In this document: positions 1-9,906 of the stretch, in pieces
Layout: each line of letters begins with the position of its first letter
Position numbering within the stretch: position 1 is the stretch's first letter
Notes under the pieces: model-generated
What the model was told of the DNA's origin: nothing
The model's input: the letters and a program-made list of their open reading frames with translations, nothing else
The model's database searches: none
Made by a program: the position numbers and the translations under genes
Assembly (NCBI GenBank): GCA_017308595.1
Contig: JAFKER010000014.1
Coordinates: 79,062-134,553 of the forward strand
Length of the DNA: 55,492 nt
DNA from: Afipia sp.
Lineage (GTDB): Bacteria; Pseudomonadota; Alphaproteobacteria; Rhizobiales; Xanthobacteraceae
Direction of reading: 5' to 3'

Positions 1-1131
1 GGCATCGCGGTTCACATGCGTATCCTGCGCAGCGAACTGATCGCGGGCTGCCTGTTCACCTTCGCCCTGTTGCTGTTGATCGCCGCCGCACGCCGCGCCG
101 GCAACTGGCGGCCACTGGCAATGGCCGCAGCCGCCGCGCTCTGCGTGCTCGGCATGGAAAACAAGGTCCAGATCATCCTGCTGATCGCGGCACTGCCGAT
201 GATCATGCTGCCATTCAGCACCGCGGATAGCGCCAGCACCGCATTCTGGCGGCGACCGGCGGGATGGATCGCCGCGCTGCTCTCGGCCATTGCGGCCAGC
301 GCCATGCTCGCTCTCGCCTGGCCCCTGATCGGCGTGGGGCTTGAGCCTGAGTCAATTGACGTCGCCCAGCTCCATGCCCTGATCGCCGGCCGGTTCGGGA
401 TTTATCAGATTGCCCTTCTCCTATGGATCTGTGCCGCCATGATCGCCTTCGCGATGCTGTGGCGTGTCAGCGCGGCGGAAACGCTGTCCTCGATTTTCGC
501 GATTGCGGCTGGTGCGTCGCTCGGACTGCTCGCGCTCTATATCGCGTTTGATCCGCAGAATGTGGTTGCCGTCATCAACCCGATTGAAAAAATGCTGGTG
601 TTCGCGGATGCACCCACCACGTCGGCCACCGAAGGCGGCAAGATATGGGCGGCCATCATCCTGCTGTTGCAGGGTGTCCAGTCGGTGCTGCAGCGCTACA
701 GCTTCGTGCTGTTCAGCTCTCCGCGTCCGACCGTCTTCCTGACCTGGCTCGTCTTCCCGGGTATCGTCTATGCGTGGCTCAAGGGCGAGCGGCAGGTCGC
801 CATTCAGGCGGCAATCCTCATGCTGTCTGCCATCGGTATCGATGCGCTCGGCGTGCGGCGAAATCTCAAGGCCGAATACTTCATCCTGACCGACCCGCTG
901 ATTATTATCGCCGGTGCATTGCTGCTGGAAAAACTGAACGCTCTGCGGTTCAGCCGATGGGCGTATCCGATCGGTGCGGCGCTGATCGTCGCCCATGTCG
1001 CCGTCAGCCAGGCTGAACCCATCAAGCATGTGATGAAGCGCAGTGGTCCCGAATATATCTGCGAGTGGAACGAGTATTACCAGCCGCTGCTGCCGATGCC
1101 ATGGTGCGACAAGCCGCCCAAGCGCCCGTGA
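1..1131 (+). CDS. Polytopic membrane protein, C-terminal part
   Basis: The reading frame is already open at base 1, so the gene enters from outside the window and the first Met at base 16 is probably internal. The visible 370-odd residues are mostly hydrophobic, with about eight candidate membrane segments separated by short loops, and end in a basic, proline-rich tail (PPKRP). I recognise no catalytic motif. A transporter or a GT-C-like glycosyltransferase/polymerase is possible, but this is inference from topology only. The next gene starts about 75 bases downstream on the same strand. Confidence 0.6.
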   Translation, partial: GIAVHMRILRSELIAGCLFTFALLLLIAAARRAGNWRPLAMAAAAALCVLGMENKVQIILLIAALPMIMLPFSTADSASTAFWRRPAGWIAALLSAIAASAMLALAWPLIGVGLEPESIDVAQLHALIAGRFGIYQIALLLWICAAMIAFAMLWRVSAAETLSSIFAIAAGASLGLLALYIAFDPQNVVAVINPIEKMLVFADAPTTSATEGGKIWAAIILLLQGVQSVLQRYSFVLFSSPRPTVFLTWLVFPGIVYAWLKGERQVAIQAAILMLSAIGIDALGVRRNLKAEYFILTDPLIIIAGALLLEKLNALRFSRWAYPIGAALIVAHVAVSQAEPIKHVMKRSGPEYICEWNEYYQPLLPMPWCDKPPKRP

Positions 1132-1207
1132 CAATCGTCACGGCTTCTTGAAACCTGGGACGACGATGATCCGTTATCTTGCCGACGGGTTTCAATGGGA
1201 GCGCACC

Positions 1208-1780
1208 ATGATCGACCGCCGAACCATGCTGACAGCCATTGCCGCCGGCGCGGCTCTCCCGTTTGCAACACGCAAGGTCTTCGCACAGGCCGCCATGAGC
1301 CGCATGACGGCTTACGGCTTTTCCTTCTCCAGCCTCAAAGGCGGCGATATCCGCCTCGCTGATTATGCGGGTAAGCCGCTGCTGGTCGTGAACACCGCTT
1401 CGCTTTGCGGATTCACGCCACAATATGCCGGACTTGAGGAAGTCTGGGCAAAATTCAAGGATCGCGGGTTCGTCGTGATCGGCGTGCCGTCGAACGACTT
1501 CGGCGCACAGGAGCCGGGCGGTGCGAGCGACATCGCCCACACCGCCGAGCAGACCTATCACGTCAGCTTCCCGATCGCGGCAAAGACTTCCGTAAAGGGA
1601 CCGAACGCGCATCCCTTCTACAAATGGGCTGCGAGCGAACGCCCGGCCGATATTCCCGGCTGGAACTTCCACAAATACCTCGTCGGCCGCGACGGTCACA
1701 TCGCGGAAGCATTCTCTTCGCGCGTTGAGCCGACTGATACGCGCGTCGTGACCGCCATCGCGCGCGCTTTAAACTCCTGA
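1208..1780 (+). CDS. Glutathione peroxidase family protein with Tat-type signal
   Basis: A thiol peroxidase of 190 residues. Seen: an N-terminal DRRTMLT twin-arginine-like motif, then a hydrophobic stretch to about residue 27 (VFAQ). This is followed by the peroxidase core with NTASLCGFTPQY, peroxidatic Cys67, and the downstream WNFHKYLV that corresponds to the family WNFxKF motif. The family reduces hydroperoxides using glutathione or thioredoxin, and the Cys form (not selenocysteine) is typical of bacteria. The start at 1208 is chosen for GGGAG 7 bases upstream and because it places the twin arginines at residues 4-5; an ATG at 1166 is in frame. The Tat signal suggests a periplasmic enzyme, which is less usual for this family. 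Function is confident, location is inference. Confidence 0.85.
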   Translation: MIDRRTMLTAIAAGAALPFATRKVFAQAAMSRMTAYGFSFSSLKGGDIRLADYAGKPLLVVNTASLCGFTPQYAGLEEVWAKFKDRGFVVIGVPSNDFGAQEPGGASDIAHTAEQTYHVSFPIAAKTSVKGPNAHPFYKWAASERPADIPGWNFHKYLVGRDGHIAEAFSSRVEPTDTRVVTAIARALNS

Positions 1781-1926
1781 CGACGACCTCCCTCGATTAA
1801 CCCTGCCAACGCTCCTGTGGAAAATCGGTTGGCGCGATTTTCATTGTGGGTCTAGGCTCACCGATGGGGATTATGTTGGCGTCCGACGGTCCGGACGTAG
1901 AGGATTTTGCGTTCAGGGGTATTGCG

Positions 1927-2904
1927 ATGCGTATCAAGGCAACACTTTTCGCCGCCAGCGCCGTTTCGGTCTGTGCTTTCACCAGCGTCTGGTCGCAAGC
2001 CCTTATCCCGCAGCGCACTACCCCGCCTCCCGCACCCGCCGCTGCACCGGCTCCAGCGACGCCCGCACCGGCCCCTGCAGCAGCCGCTCCGGCACCTGCT
2101 CCGACTGCCGCAAAAGCCAATTGTGCAAATCCGAACGCCCTTGGCGTCGGGCGCGTCGTACAAATCGACACCACCGGCGGCCCCGGTTTCGGCTTCGAAC
2201 ATTTCAAGCAGCTCGACTTCCTGCGCGACAAGGAAGTGGTTCTGACATTCGATGACGGCCCATGGCCGGTGAACACGCCGTCCGTACTCAAGACTCTCGC
2301 GGACGAATGCACCAAGGCGATTTTCTTCCCGATCGGCAAGCACGCCACCTACTATCCGGAAATTCTCAAGCACGTCGCAGCCGAAGGTCACACCGTCGGC
2401 GCGCACACCTGGTCGCACGCCAACCTCAACAACAAGAAGCTGACCGACGACCAGCGCAAGGACGAGATCGAAAAGGGGTTCAGTGCCGTGAAGTGGGCTC
2501 TTGGCGCAGCGCCCTCGCCGTTTTTCCGCTTCCCGGCGCTCCAGCACCCGCCGACCATGGTGACTTATCTGGGCGAGCGTAACATCTCGATGTGGTCATG
2601 CGACCTCGACTCATTCGATTTCAAATCGCGTACCGCCCAAAAGATTGTCGATACCGTGATGTCGAAGCTGGAGAAGAACGGCAAAGGCATCATCCTGATG
2701 CACGACTTCCAAAAGCATACCGCCGAGGCCTTGCCCGAAATCATGAAGCGGCTGAAAGCCGGCGGCTACAAGGTCGTTCAGGTGAAAGCCAAGGCGCCGC
2801 TGCAGACCATCGCGAAATACGACGAGGAACTGGTCAAGGACGTGAAACTGCCGACGGTCAGCTCGCGTCCGGTGAACAGCGTCGTGCAGACCATCTCCGA
2901 GTAG
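1927..2904 (+). CDS. Secreted polysaccharide deacetylase (NodB/CE4 family)
   Basis: A 325-residue exported deacetylase. Seen: a signal peptide (residues 1-24), an Ala/Pro-rich linker (about 33-62), then a NodB homology domain. That domain carries TFDDGP (Asp109/Asp110; catalytic base and metal ligand) and HTWSH with metal-binding His160 and His164. A later ILMHD probably supplies the last catalytic His. CE4 enzymes remove N- or O-acetyl groups from chitin-like, peptidoglycan or exopolysaccharide chains; the substrate here cannot be read. The start at 1927 is taken because it begins the signal peptide; an in-frame ATG lies further upstream. The proline-rich linker suggests the catalytic domain is held away from the membrane or spans the periplasm. 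Confidence 0.88.
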   Translation: MRIKATLFAASAVSVCAFTSVWSQALIPQRTTPPPAPAAAPAPATPAPAPAAAAPAPAPTAAKANCANPNALGVGRVVQIDTTGGPGFGFEHFKQLDFLRDKEVVLTFDDGPWPVNTPSVLKTLADECTKAIFFPIGKHATYYPEILKHVAAEGHTVGAHTWSHANLNNKKLTDDQRKDEIEKGFSAVKWALGAAPSPFFRFPALQHPPTMVTYLGERNISMWSCDLDSFDFKSRTAQKIVDTVMSKLEKNGKGIILMHDFQKHTAEALPEIMKRLKAGGYKVVQVKAKAPLQTIAKYDEELVKDVKLPTVSSRPVNSVVQTISE

Positions 2905-2935
2905 CGGCAAAGGCGCACTTGCGGTTGTCCCGGAA

Positions 2936-3499
2936 ATGGCTAAACCGCCATCCATGCGTATTGAAGGTTATGTAATCGTCTCCGCCGACGGCATGCTCGC
3001 TGACGCAAACGGCGTGATGCCCGCCTCGCTCAAGTTCGAAGCCGACCAGCGGTTTTTCGAGTCGGCGCTCGATGCGGCGGACCTGATCGTCCATGGACGC
3101 CACTCGTTCGAGGATCAGCCTCGCTCACCCGAGCGCACGCGCATCTGGGTGACACAAACGGTTCCAGCCGTTTCCCCAGATCCGGCCAATCCCAAGGCCA
3201 CCTTGTGGAATCCCGCAGGCGCGTCGTTTGAAGACGCCTGCCGGATGAGCGGCGTGACGGACGGCATCGCCGCCATCATCGGCGGGCCTGTCGTGTTCGA
3301 CATGTTCCTGGATCGCTACGACACCTTCTGGCTATCGCAGGCGCACAACCTGACCATCCCCGGTGGCATGGGTGGCTTTCCCGGCGTGCCGCAGCAGGCG
3401 CCGCAGGACATTCTCGCCGCGCATGGATTGAAGCCTGAAGAAACGCGCGTACTCGACGCGGCGCACCGCGTCGATGTCACGGCCTGGCGGCGGAGCTAA
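2936..3499 (+). CDS. RibD C-terminal/dihydrofolate reductase-like protein
   Basis: A 187-residue protein resembling the RibD C-terminal reductase domain family. Seen: MRIEGYVIVSADGMLAD at the N-terminus (the family's VSxDG pattern), DLIVHGRHSFE, and IAAIIGGPVVFDMFLD, the nucleotide-binding GG region. The family uses NAD(P)H, but single-domain members outside riboflavin operons mostly have unknown substrates. The start at 2936 is uncertain; Met7 at 2954 also fits because the family usually begins there. The stop codon overlaps the stop of the convergent DoxX gene by four bases. Confidence 0.75.
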   Translation: MAKPPSMRIEGYVIVSADGMLADANGVMPASLKFEADQRFFESALDAADLIVHGRHSFEDQPRSPERTRIWVTQTVPAVSPDPANPKATLWNPAGASFEDACRMSGVTDGIAAIIGGPVVFDMFLDRYDTFWLSQAHNLTIPGGMGGFPGVPQQAPQDILAAHGLKPEETRVLDAAHRVDVTAWRRS

Positions 3500-3951
3500 A
3501 CCCCTGTATATCGCCCGCTGTCTTCCATCATGACCGGGCGTGGATAACCCGCAATCACCAGAAGCCCGCCGATCAGAGACAGGTTCTTCAGGGCGTGGAT
3601 CATGTTGTTGATCTTGTCCGCGCCGGTCATGTCCCAGAAATTGTGGAAGTAGAACGTGGCTACAGCGACGAACAGGACCAGCAGCCAGGCGAAGGTTCGC
3701 GTGCCGAAATTGAGCGCAATGAACAATCCGCCGATCACTTCCAGAGCGCCCGCCAGGATCGCCAGCATCTGCGCGGTCGGCATCCCCGTCACGCCCTCAA
3801 GCTGGGCCGTGTAGGGCGTTAGCAGCGAAGGCAGGACCACCTTGTCAGTGATCGCCTGCGTGGTCGACGCGATATCGAACAGCTTGGACGCGCCGGAAAA
3901 CACAAACAGGACGACGAACAGTACGCGTCCGACCGTGACGATGGCTGGCAT
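3496..3951 (-). CDS. DoxX family membrane protein
   Basis: A 151-residue integral membrane protein with four predicted membrane segments (about residues 3-22, 62-82, 85-104 and 122-140). GRVLFVVLFVFSGASKL near the start is the DoxX signature. DoxX-like proteins are linked to thiol/oxidative stress or act as small subunits of quinone-dependent oxidases; the exact role of this one is unknown. It lies alone on the minus strand between a convergent reductase gene and the end of maeB. Confidence 0.85.
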   Translation of the reverse strand: MPAIVTVGRVLFVVLFVFSGASKLFDIASTTQAITDKVVLPSLLTPYTAQLEGVTGMPTAQMLAILAGALEVIGGLFIALNFGTRTFAWLLVLFVAVATFYFHNFWDMTGADKINNMIHALKNLSLIGGLLVIAGYPRPVMMEDSGRYTGV

Positions 3952-3999
3952 TTGCGGCCCCGTAAAATCCCCGATAGCGGGACTATACAGGAGTTCCCG

Positions 4000-6309
4000 T
4001 CAGCCGAACAGCGTCGGCTGCTGCCGTCCCGCCCGCTCCTGCGCCTCGACCGCCGCAACCGCCGTCATGTTCAGAATGCCCCGCGCCGTCACCGACGGAG
4101 TCAGGATGTGCGCCGGACGCGCCGGTCCGATCAGGATCGGGCCCACGGGCAGCGCATCGGCCAGAATCTTGATCATCTGGTAGGCGATATTCGCCGCATC
4201 GAGGTTCGGCATAATCAGGATATTGGCCGAACCTTCAAGCCGGGAATGCGGCAACACAAGCTGGCGTGACAGCGCAGTCAGCGCGGAATCGCCCTGCATT
4301 TCGCCGTCGGCTTCGATCTCGGGATGATCGTTCACCAAAATCTCTGTGGCGCGGCGCATTTTCTGCGCGGAGCTTGAATCGTAGCTGCCGAAATCGGAAT
4401 GCGACAGGAATGCGACCTTCGGCTTGATCCCGAAGCGCTGAACATGGACAGCCGCGAGCGCCGCCATTTCCGCCAGTTCCTCGGCGGTCGGATTGGGCCG
4501 GATCTGGGTATCGGCGATGAAATACGAGCCCTTGCTGGTGATCACCAGCGCCAGTGCCGAATAATCCGCGAGGCCCGGCGTAACGCCGATGATCTCACGA
4601 ATTCTCCTGAGATGGCTCATGTAGCGGCCATCGACACCGCACAGCATGGCGTCGGCCTCGCCGCGCGCCACCGCCAGCGCCGCGATCACGGTGGCATTGG
4701 TGCGCACCAGCGTCCGTGCCGCTTCCGGCGTGATGCCGTGCCGCCCGGCCAGATCGATATAGCTCTGCACATAGGAGCGATAACGCGGATCGTCTTCGGG
4801 GTTGATCAGGTCGAAATCGCTGCCGGGATTGATCGAAAGGCCGAACCGCTTGATACGCGCGGCCACCACGGTCGGACGCCCGACCAAAATCGGCCGCGCC
4901 AGTTTCTCCTCAAGTACCACCTGTACAGCGCGCAGCACGCGCTCATCCTCGCCTTCGGCGTAGATTACGCGAACCGGCTGGGTCTTCGCCTTTGCGAACA
5001 CCGGCTTCATGACCAAGCCGGACCGGAATGCGAAGCGGTCGAGCTGGCTGATATAGGCATCGAAATCGGTGATGGGCCGCGTCGCCACGCCGGATTCCAT
5101 CGCGGCCTTCGCGACCGCAGGCGCGACGCGCAGGATGAGCCGCGGATCGAACGGCGACGGGATCAGCGAACCGGGACCGAAGCCCTGTGTTTCTCCGCCG
5201 TCGAAACGTACCACCACATCGGACGGCGGATCGCGCGCAAGCTGGGCCAGCGCATCGACGGCCGCGATCTTCATCGCTTCATTGATCGCGGTCGCGCCCA
5301 CATCGAGCGCGCCACGGAAGATGAAGGGGAAGCACAGGACGTTGTTGACCTGATTGGGAAAGTCCGAGCGACCGGTGCAGATCATCGCATCGGGGCGCGC
5401 CTTGCGCGCTTCGTCCGGCATGATCTCGGGGTTTGGATTGGCCAGCGCCATCACCAGCGGCTGATCCGCCATCTGTTTGACCATCTCGGGCTTCAGCACG
5501 CCGCCCGCCGAAACGCCGAGGAAAATATCCGCGCCGCCGATCACATCGCCCAGCGTGCGCTTGTCGGTCTTCTGCGCATAGACAGACTTCCATTTGTCCA
5601 TCAGCGTATTGCGGCCTTCATAGACAAGTCCATCGATGTCGCAGACCCAGATGTTCTTGCGCTGCGCGCCGAGCGACACCAGAAGATTGAGACAAGCGAT
5701 CGCGGCCGCACCCGCGCCTGACGCCACGATCTTGCAATCTTCCAGCTTCTTGCCGTTGATCGTCAGCGCATTGCGGATCGCCGCGCAGACGATGATGGCC
5801 GTGCCGTGCTGATCGTCGTGGAAGACGGGAATTTTCATCCGCGCCTTGAGCTGCTCCTCGATCTCGAAGCACTCCGGCCCCTTGATGTCTTCAAGGTTGA
5901 TGCCGCCGAAGGTCGGCTCCAGCGCGGCGACCGTTTCGACGACACGCGCGATGGTATCCGCTGCAATTTCGATGTCGAACACATCGATGCCGGCGAACTT
6001 CTTGAACAGAACCGCCTTGCCTTCCATCACGGGCTTGGAGGCGAGCGGCCCGATATTGCCAAGGCCGAGAACCGCAGTGCCGTTGCTGACGACCGCAACA
6101 AGATTCGAGCGTGTTGTGAATTCGGCTGCCTGCGCCGGATCGGCAGCGATCGCTTCACAGGCCGCAGCAACACCCGGCGAATAAGCCAGCGCGAGATCGC
6201 GCTGGTTCGCGAGCGGCTTGGTCGCCTGAATCTCGAGCTTACCGGGACGGGGGTTGCGGTGATACGACAACGCCGCAAGGCGCAGTTCTTCGGACAACGT
6301 CGACGCCAT
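4000..6309 (-). CDS. maeB: NADP-dependent malic enzyme (MaeB type)
   Basis: A 769-residue fusion. The first 430 or so residues are malic enzyme, decarboxylating malate to pyruvate with NADP. Seen: [13 protein letters not shown], the metal/substrate region HDDQHGTA, and the nucleotide-binding [13 protein letters not shown]. The rest is a phosphotransacetylase-like domain (from about [16 protein letters not shown]), which in this family is regulatory (acetyl-CoA control). Length is normal for proteobacterial MaeB. The start at 6309 is preferred over 6342 because GGGAG sits 5 bases before this ATG and the protein then begins MASTL. It is probably its own transcription unit, tail to head with aspS 74 bases away. 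Confidence 0.95.
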   Translation of the reverse strand: MASTLSEELRLAALSYHRNPRPGKLEIQATKPLANQRDLALAYSPGVAAACEAIAADPAQAAEFTTRSNLVAVVSNGTAVLGLGNIGPLASKPVMEGKAVLFKKFAGIDVFDIEIAADTIARVVETVAALEPTFGGINLEDIKGPECFEIEEQLKARMKIPVFHDDQHGTAIIVCAAIRNALTINGKKLEDCKIVASGAGAAAIACLNLLVSLGAQRKNIWVCDIDGLVYEGRNTLMDKWKSVYAQKTDKRTLGDVIGGADIFLGVSAGGVLKPEMVKQMADQPLVMALANPNPEIMPDEARKARPDAMICTGRSDFPNQVNNVLCFPFIFRGALDVGATAINEAMKIAAVDALAQLARDPPSDVVVRFDGGETQGFGPGSLIPSPFDPRLILRVAPAVAKAAMESGVATRPITDFDAYISQLDRFAFRSGLVMKPVFAKAKTQPVRVIYAEGEDERVLRAVQVVLEEKLARPILVGRPTVVAARIKRFGLSINPGSDFDLINPEDDPRYRSYVQSYIDLAGRHGITPEAARTLVRTNATVIAALAVARGEADAMLCGVDGRYMSHLRRIREIIGVTPGLADYSALALVITSKGSYFIADTQIRPNPTAEELAEMAALAAVHVQRFGIKPKVAFLSHSDFGSYDSSSAQKMRRATEILVNDHPEIEADGEMQGDSALTALSRQLVLPHSRLEGSANILIMPNLDAANIAYQMIKILADALPVGPILIGPARPAHILTPSVTARGILNMTAVAAVEAQERAGRQQPTLFG

Positions 6310-6383
6310 ACCCACTCCCGATATCTTCTTCAGTCCCATCATACGACGAGCTGTTTAGTCTCGTCTTGCGACGGTTATGCGAT

Positions 6384-8156
6384 TCAGTTTTGCGGCAGAT
6401 TGAGCCTGATATGCAGTTCGCGCAACTGCTTGAGCGCAACCTCGGATGGCGCGCCCATGAGCAAATCTTCGGCACGCTGGTTCATGGGGAACAGCGAGAT
6501 TTCACGCAGATTGTTCGTCCCGCAAAGCAACATGACGATGCGATCGACGCCCGCCGCCATACCGCCATGCGGCGGTGCGCCATACTGGAACGCGCGGTAC
6601 ATGCCGCCGAAACGCTCAATGACCGTTTCTTCGCCATAACCCGCGATCTCGAATGCCTTCACCATCGCCTGCGGGCGATGATTGCGGATACCGCCGGACG
6701 CGATCTCGTAACCGTTGCAGGCGATGTCGTACTGGAACGCCTTGATGGTCAGCGGGTCCTGAGTCTCGAGCGCTTCAAGACCGCCCTGCGGCATCGAGAA
6801 CGGGTTGTGCGAGAAGTCGACCTTCTTGTCGTCCTCGTTGTACTCGTACATCGGGAAATCGACGATCCAGGCGAGTTCGAACCGATCCTTGTCGATCAGG
6901 TTCAACTCTTCACCGAGTTTGGTGCGCGCGAGGCCCGCGAACTTCCAGAACTTCGACGGATCGCCCGCGACGAAGAACGCGGCATCGCCTTCCTTCAAAC
7001 CAAGTTGATCGCGGATCGCAGCGGTGCGCTCCGGCCCGATATTGTTGGCAAGCGGGCCTGCGCCCTCTCCGCCCTCGCGCCACATGATGTAGCCGAGGCC
7101 CGGCTGACCTTCACCTTGTGCCCACGAATTCATGCGGTCACAGAAGGCACGCGAACCGCCCCCCGGTCCGGGAATGGCCCAGACCTGATTGCTGGCATCT
7201 TCGAGCATGCGCGCGAACACCTTGAAGCCCGAGCCGCGGAAGTGCTCGGAGACATCCTGCATCACCAGCGGATTGCGCAGGTCGGGCTTGTCGGTGCCGT
7301 ACTTGCGCAGGCTCTCCGCGAACGGAATGCGCGGCCAGTTCTTGGTCACCGGCTTGCCGTTCGCAAACTCCTCGAACACGCCGGTAATGACCGGCTCCAT
7401 CGCGGCGAACACGTCTTCCTGCGTAACGAAGCTCATCTCCAGATCGAGCTGATAGAACTCGCCCGGCAGGCGGTCGGCGCGCGGATCTTCGTCGCGGAAG
7501 CACGGCGCGATCTGGAAGTAACGGTCGAAGCCCGACATCATCAGCAATTGCTTGTACTGCTGCGGCGCCTGCGGCAGCGCGTAGAACTTGCCGGGGTGAA
7601 TGCGCGAGGGCACGAGGAAATCGCGTGCACCTTCCGGCGACGACGCGGTGAGGATCGGCGTCTGGAATTCAAAGAAACCGGCCTTCTTCATCCGCGCACG
7701 CATCGAATCGACGATGGCGCCGCGCGTCATGATGTTCTGGTGCAGCTTCTCGCGGCGCAGATCGAGGAAGCGATACTTGAGGCGGATTTCCTCAGGATAT
7801 TCCTGATCGCCGAACACCGGCATCGGCAACTCGCCCGCCTCGCCCAGCACTTCGATCTCGTTGATGAAGATTTCGACCGTGCCGGTCGGCAATTCTGGAT
7901 TGTCGGTGCCCTCGGGGCGGCGGCGGACCTTGCCGTCGATTTTCACCACCCACTCGGCGCGCAGCTTTTCGGCCAGACCGAACGCCTTGGAATCCGGGTC
8001 CACCACACATTGCGTCATGCCGTAGTGGTCGCGCAGGTCGATAAACAGCAGACCGCCGTGATCTCGAATGCGGTGGCACCAGCCGGACAGACGGACCTCT
8101 TGACCAATATCGGCTTCGCGGAGCGCGCCGCAGGTGTGGGAACGGTAACGATGCAT
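6384..8156 (-). CDS. aspS: Aspartyl-tRNA synthetase
   Basis: A 590-residue class II aminoacyl-tRNA synthetase that charges tRNA-Asp. Seen: an N-terminal OB-fold anticodon-binding domain ([12 protein letters not shown]), motif 2 with [10 protein letters not shown] followed by [10 protein letters not shown], the bacterial GAD insertion domain in the middle, and motif 3 near the C-terminus ([16 protein letters not shown]). Length matches bacterial-type AspRS. In many alphaproteobacteria this enzyme also charges tRNA-Asn because AsnRS is missing; I cannot test that from this window. Confidence 0.97.
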   Translation of the reverse strand: MHRYRSHTCGALREADIGQEVRLSGWCHRIRDHGGLLFIDLRDHYGMTQCVVDPDSKAFGLAEKLRAEWVVKIDGKVRRRPEGTDNPELPTGTVEIFINEIEVLGEAGELPMPVFGDQEYPEEIRLKYRFLDLRREKLHQNIMTRGAIVDSMRARMKKAGFFEFQTPILTASSPEGARDFLVPSRIHPGKFYALPQAPQQYKQLLMMSGFDRYFQIAPCFRDEDPRADRLPGEFYQLDLEMSFVTQEDVFAAMEPVITGVFEEFANGKPVTKNWPRIPFAESLRKYGTDKPDLRNPLVMQDVSEHFRGSGFKVFARMLEDASNQVWAIPGPGGGSRAFCDRMNSWAQGEGQPGLGYIMWREGGEGAGPLANNIGPERTAAIRDQLGLKEGDAAFFVAGDPSKFWKFAGLARTKLGEELNLIDKDRFELAWIVDFPMYEYNEDDKKVDFSHNPFSMPQGGLEALETQDPLTIKAFQYDIACNGYEIASGGIRNHRPQAMVKAFEIAGYGEETVIERFGGMYRAFQYGAPPHGGMAAGVDRIVMLLCGTNNLREISLFPMNQRAEDLLMGAPSEVALKQLRELHIRLNLPQN

Positions 8157-8336
8157 GGAAATCCTGGAAAACGTCGTCAGAGGTCAGAATCAGGGAATGC
8201 GGTGAGTATCCCGCGCGCGCAGGGTTTACCCGAGCGAAGGGAACGCGGCAACCGGATGGTGCCGCTTCTCGTCCCAAACGGCGGGAAAAAACTTAATAAA
8301 AACAACGAATCTGTCACCGAACGTACAGATCGCCCG

Positions 8337-9194
8337 CTAGTTGTCGCTGTCCGCGCGCTGGCTCTGCTGGATCACGATGGTCGGCACCCCAAAAGTCCCG
8401 GTCCGGACCGTGAAAACCCGGGTGCCGGGCTTACGCCCCTCACGGACCTCCGAAACCTCCAGACCGGCTTCCTGGAGCCGGGTCCGGGTCGCTTCAACGT
8501 CCGCCACGCGCCAGGACACCCCGTAAATTTTGTCGGGATCGTCGCTTCTGCCGTCCTTGATGCGGTGAATGATCTCGAACACCAGCCCGCCGGTCCGAAA
8601 GAACAGGAAGCGCGTCCCGATCGCGGCGATGGTCCGGTCCAGTTTCATATCGAGGCCGAGCCGCGCGCCATAGAGCGCTGCAGTCCGCTCCGGGTCGGGA
8701 GTTGCGATCACGAGATGATCGAGCATCGAGACGGCTGCGGACGCGGTCTCCGTCGAGCGCGGGAGTTTCTCGTTGCGCTGAAGGAAGAATAACCGGATGC
8801 CGTGGGTGGCCTCCGCCGATGCGCGGGTCCGCTTCCACGTCAGCGTGCGGCCGGACGCGAGATCGGTACTCGCCCCCTCGCTGATCGCCTCCGGCGCAAG
8901 ACCAAGCCGGGTCAAACGATGATGTGCCTTCGCGATATCATCGACCGCGAAGGCCAGACTGACGAGTCCCTCGCCCTGCTTGTCGAGCGCGGCGCGCACC
9001 CGATCGGCAGCTTCGCCTTCCCCAGACGGCGCCATGAGCTCGAGCGATGTGTTGTCGAACGCGAAAATCGCGCTGGCCGCACCGTTGCTGTTCGCGCGCC
9101 AAGCCGGTGCGCGGCCGAGCAGTGTCTGATAGCCGGCGACACCGGCTTCGATATCGCGAACCAGAACGACGGCGTGATCAAGTCCGGTAATCAT
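8337..9194 (-). CDS. Two-domain VOC (glyoxalase/dioxygenase fold) protein
   Basis: A 285-residue protein with two vicinal-oxygen-chelate repeats, one starting at ITGLDHAVVLVRDIEAG and the second at MLDHLVIATPDPER (about residue 156). Each repeat opens with the usual LDH metal-ligand pattern, and a Glu near VFEIIHR is the probable partner ligand. VOC proteins include glyoxalases, extradiol dioxygenases and resistance proteins; nothing here settles the substrate. It lies 180 bases upstream of aspS on the same strand. The ATG at 9194 begins the first domain directly. Confidence 0.8.
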   Translation of the reverse strand: MITGLDHAVVLVRDIEAGVAGYQTLLGRAPAWRANSNGAASAIFAFDNTSLELMAPSGEGEAADRVRAALDKQGEGLVSLAFAVDDIAKAHHRLTRLGLAPEAISEGASTDLASGRTLTWKRTRASAEATHGIRLFFLQRNEKLPRSTETASAAVSMLDHLVIATPDPERTAALYGARLGLDMKLDRTIAAIGTRFLFFRTGGLVFEIIHRIKDGRSDDPDKIYGVSWRVADVEATRTRLQEAGLEVSEVREGRKPGTRVFTVRTGTFGVPTIVIQQSQRADSDN

Positions 9195-9274
9195 GATGGT
9201 GCCTAAGCTCTCATATGGAGCCGCACCTAATCATGCCACCGCGCGTAATGCAGCCCTTTTGGGACAGTGCATGG

Positions 9275-9350
9275 CTGGTGTGGCGGTTTGCAGGTCCGTC
9301 CCTTGTCTCCGGCGCGTCTATTGCGGACTTGCAAACCAAAGCCGCACCAG
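9275..9350 (+). repeat. Long hairpin 1 of a tandem pair
   Basis: The left arm (9275-9298) and right arm (9324-9350) form a stem of about 24 bp. It has a 3-base bulge and two positions that pair as G-U only in plus-strand RNA; the loop is 25 bases. The arms begin ctggtg and end caccag, as in the next hairpin. The wobble pattern suggests a selected plus-strand RNA structure or a plus-oriented repeat. Confidence 0.7.
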
Positions 9351-9361
9351 AATTATGTTTT

Positions 9362-9436
9362 CTGGTGTCCTTTTGAATCCGAAGCTAACGAGGAGCGCGC
9401 TGAAAAACCGGGCGAACTTCGGATTCAGGACACCAG
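9362..9436 (+). repeat. Long hairpin 2 of a tandem pair
   Basis: The left arm (9362-9384) and right arm (9417-9436) match over 20 bp, apart from a 3-base ttt insertion in the left arm; the loop is 32 bases. Overall length is 75, against 76 for the first hairpin, with the same ctggtg/caccag ends, only 11 bases away. No gene overlaps the element. Confidence 0.75.
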
Positions 9437-9463
9437 GTTGATTTCACCTTGCGGAATCTCGTT

Positions 9464-9733
9464 CTAGCGATCCCGACGGCAGTGCCATTCCCGCTTGCCC
9501 TTTACGGTGACTCTGTAACGCTCGTCCGCGCGGCAGTTCTCCGACAGGTCGATCTCGCGAAAAGTCCGGGCTTTGACATCGACATTGATCGTGTTGTTGA
9601 GATTGACGTGCGGCCGGATCGGGATATGGGTGCCACCGGTGTTGATGTTGAGATTGTTTGCCAGTGCCATGCCGGGAATCAGCACGGCGAGACAAAACGC
9701 TGCTCCGGCACCTGCGAAACGTTTCCCGGCCAT
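9464..9733 (-). CDS. Small secreted hypothetical protein
   Basis: An 89-residue protein. Seen: a signal peptide MAGKRFAGAGAAFCLAVLIP, cleaved after GMALA, then an Asn-rich segment (NNLNINTGG) and a basic C-terminus ending WHCRRDR with two cysteines in the mature part. I do not recognise a family. The start at 9733 is preferred to 9781 because GGAAGG precedes it and it opens the signal peptide. The upstream gene is divergent rnd; downstream are the two hairpins at 9275-9436. Confidence 0.6.
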   Translation of the reverse strand: MAGKRFAGAGAAFCLAVLIPGMALANNLNINTGGTHIPIRPHVNLNNTINVDVKARTFREIDLSENCRADERYRVTVKGKREWHCRRDR

Positions 9734-9906
9734 GGCCGCCAGTCCTTCCCGTCCAAAATAGTGCGCTGCGACAATATCCATTGGTCGCGCGTCCTGTTCC
9801 GTGGGTTCAGACGGGGCAAAAAATGTCCCCTGCCATGACCTGAGAGCGTGCCCGATGGGCCGATTTTCACATGGAAAATTCCGTCCAAGGCGTTCATAAC
9901 CCCCGC

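Noticed and set aside
6366-8792. 808-residue plus-strand open frame across aspS and the VOC gene
   Set aside because: It is antisense to clearly recognisable aspS and VOC genes and its translation is Arg/His-rich low-quality sequence.
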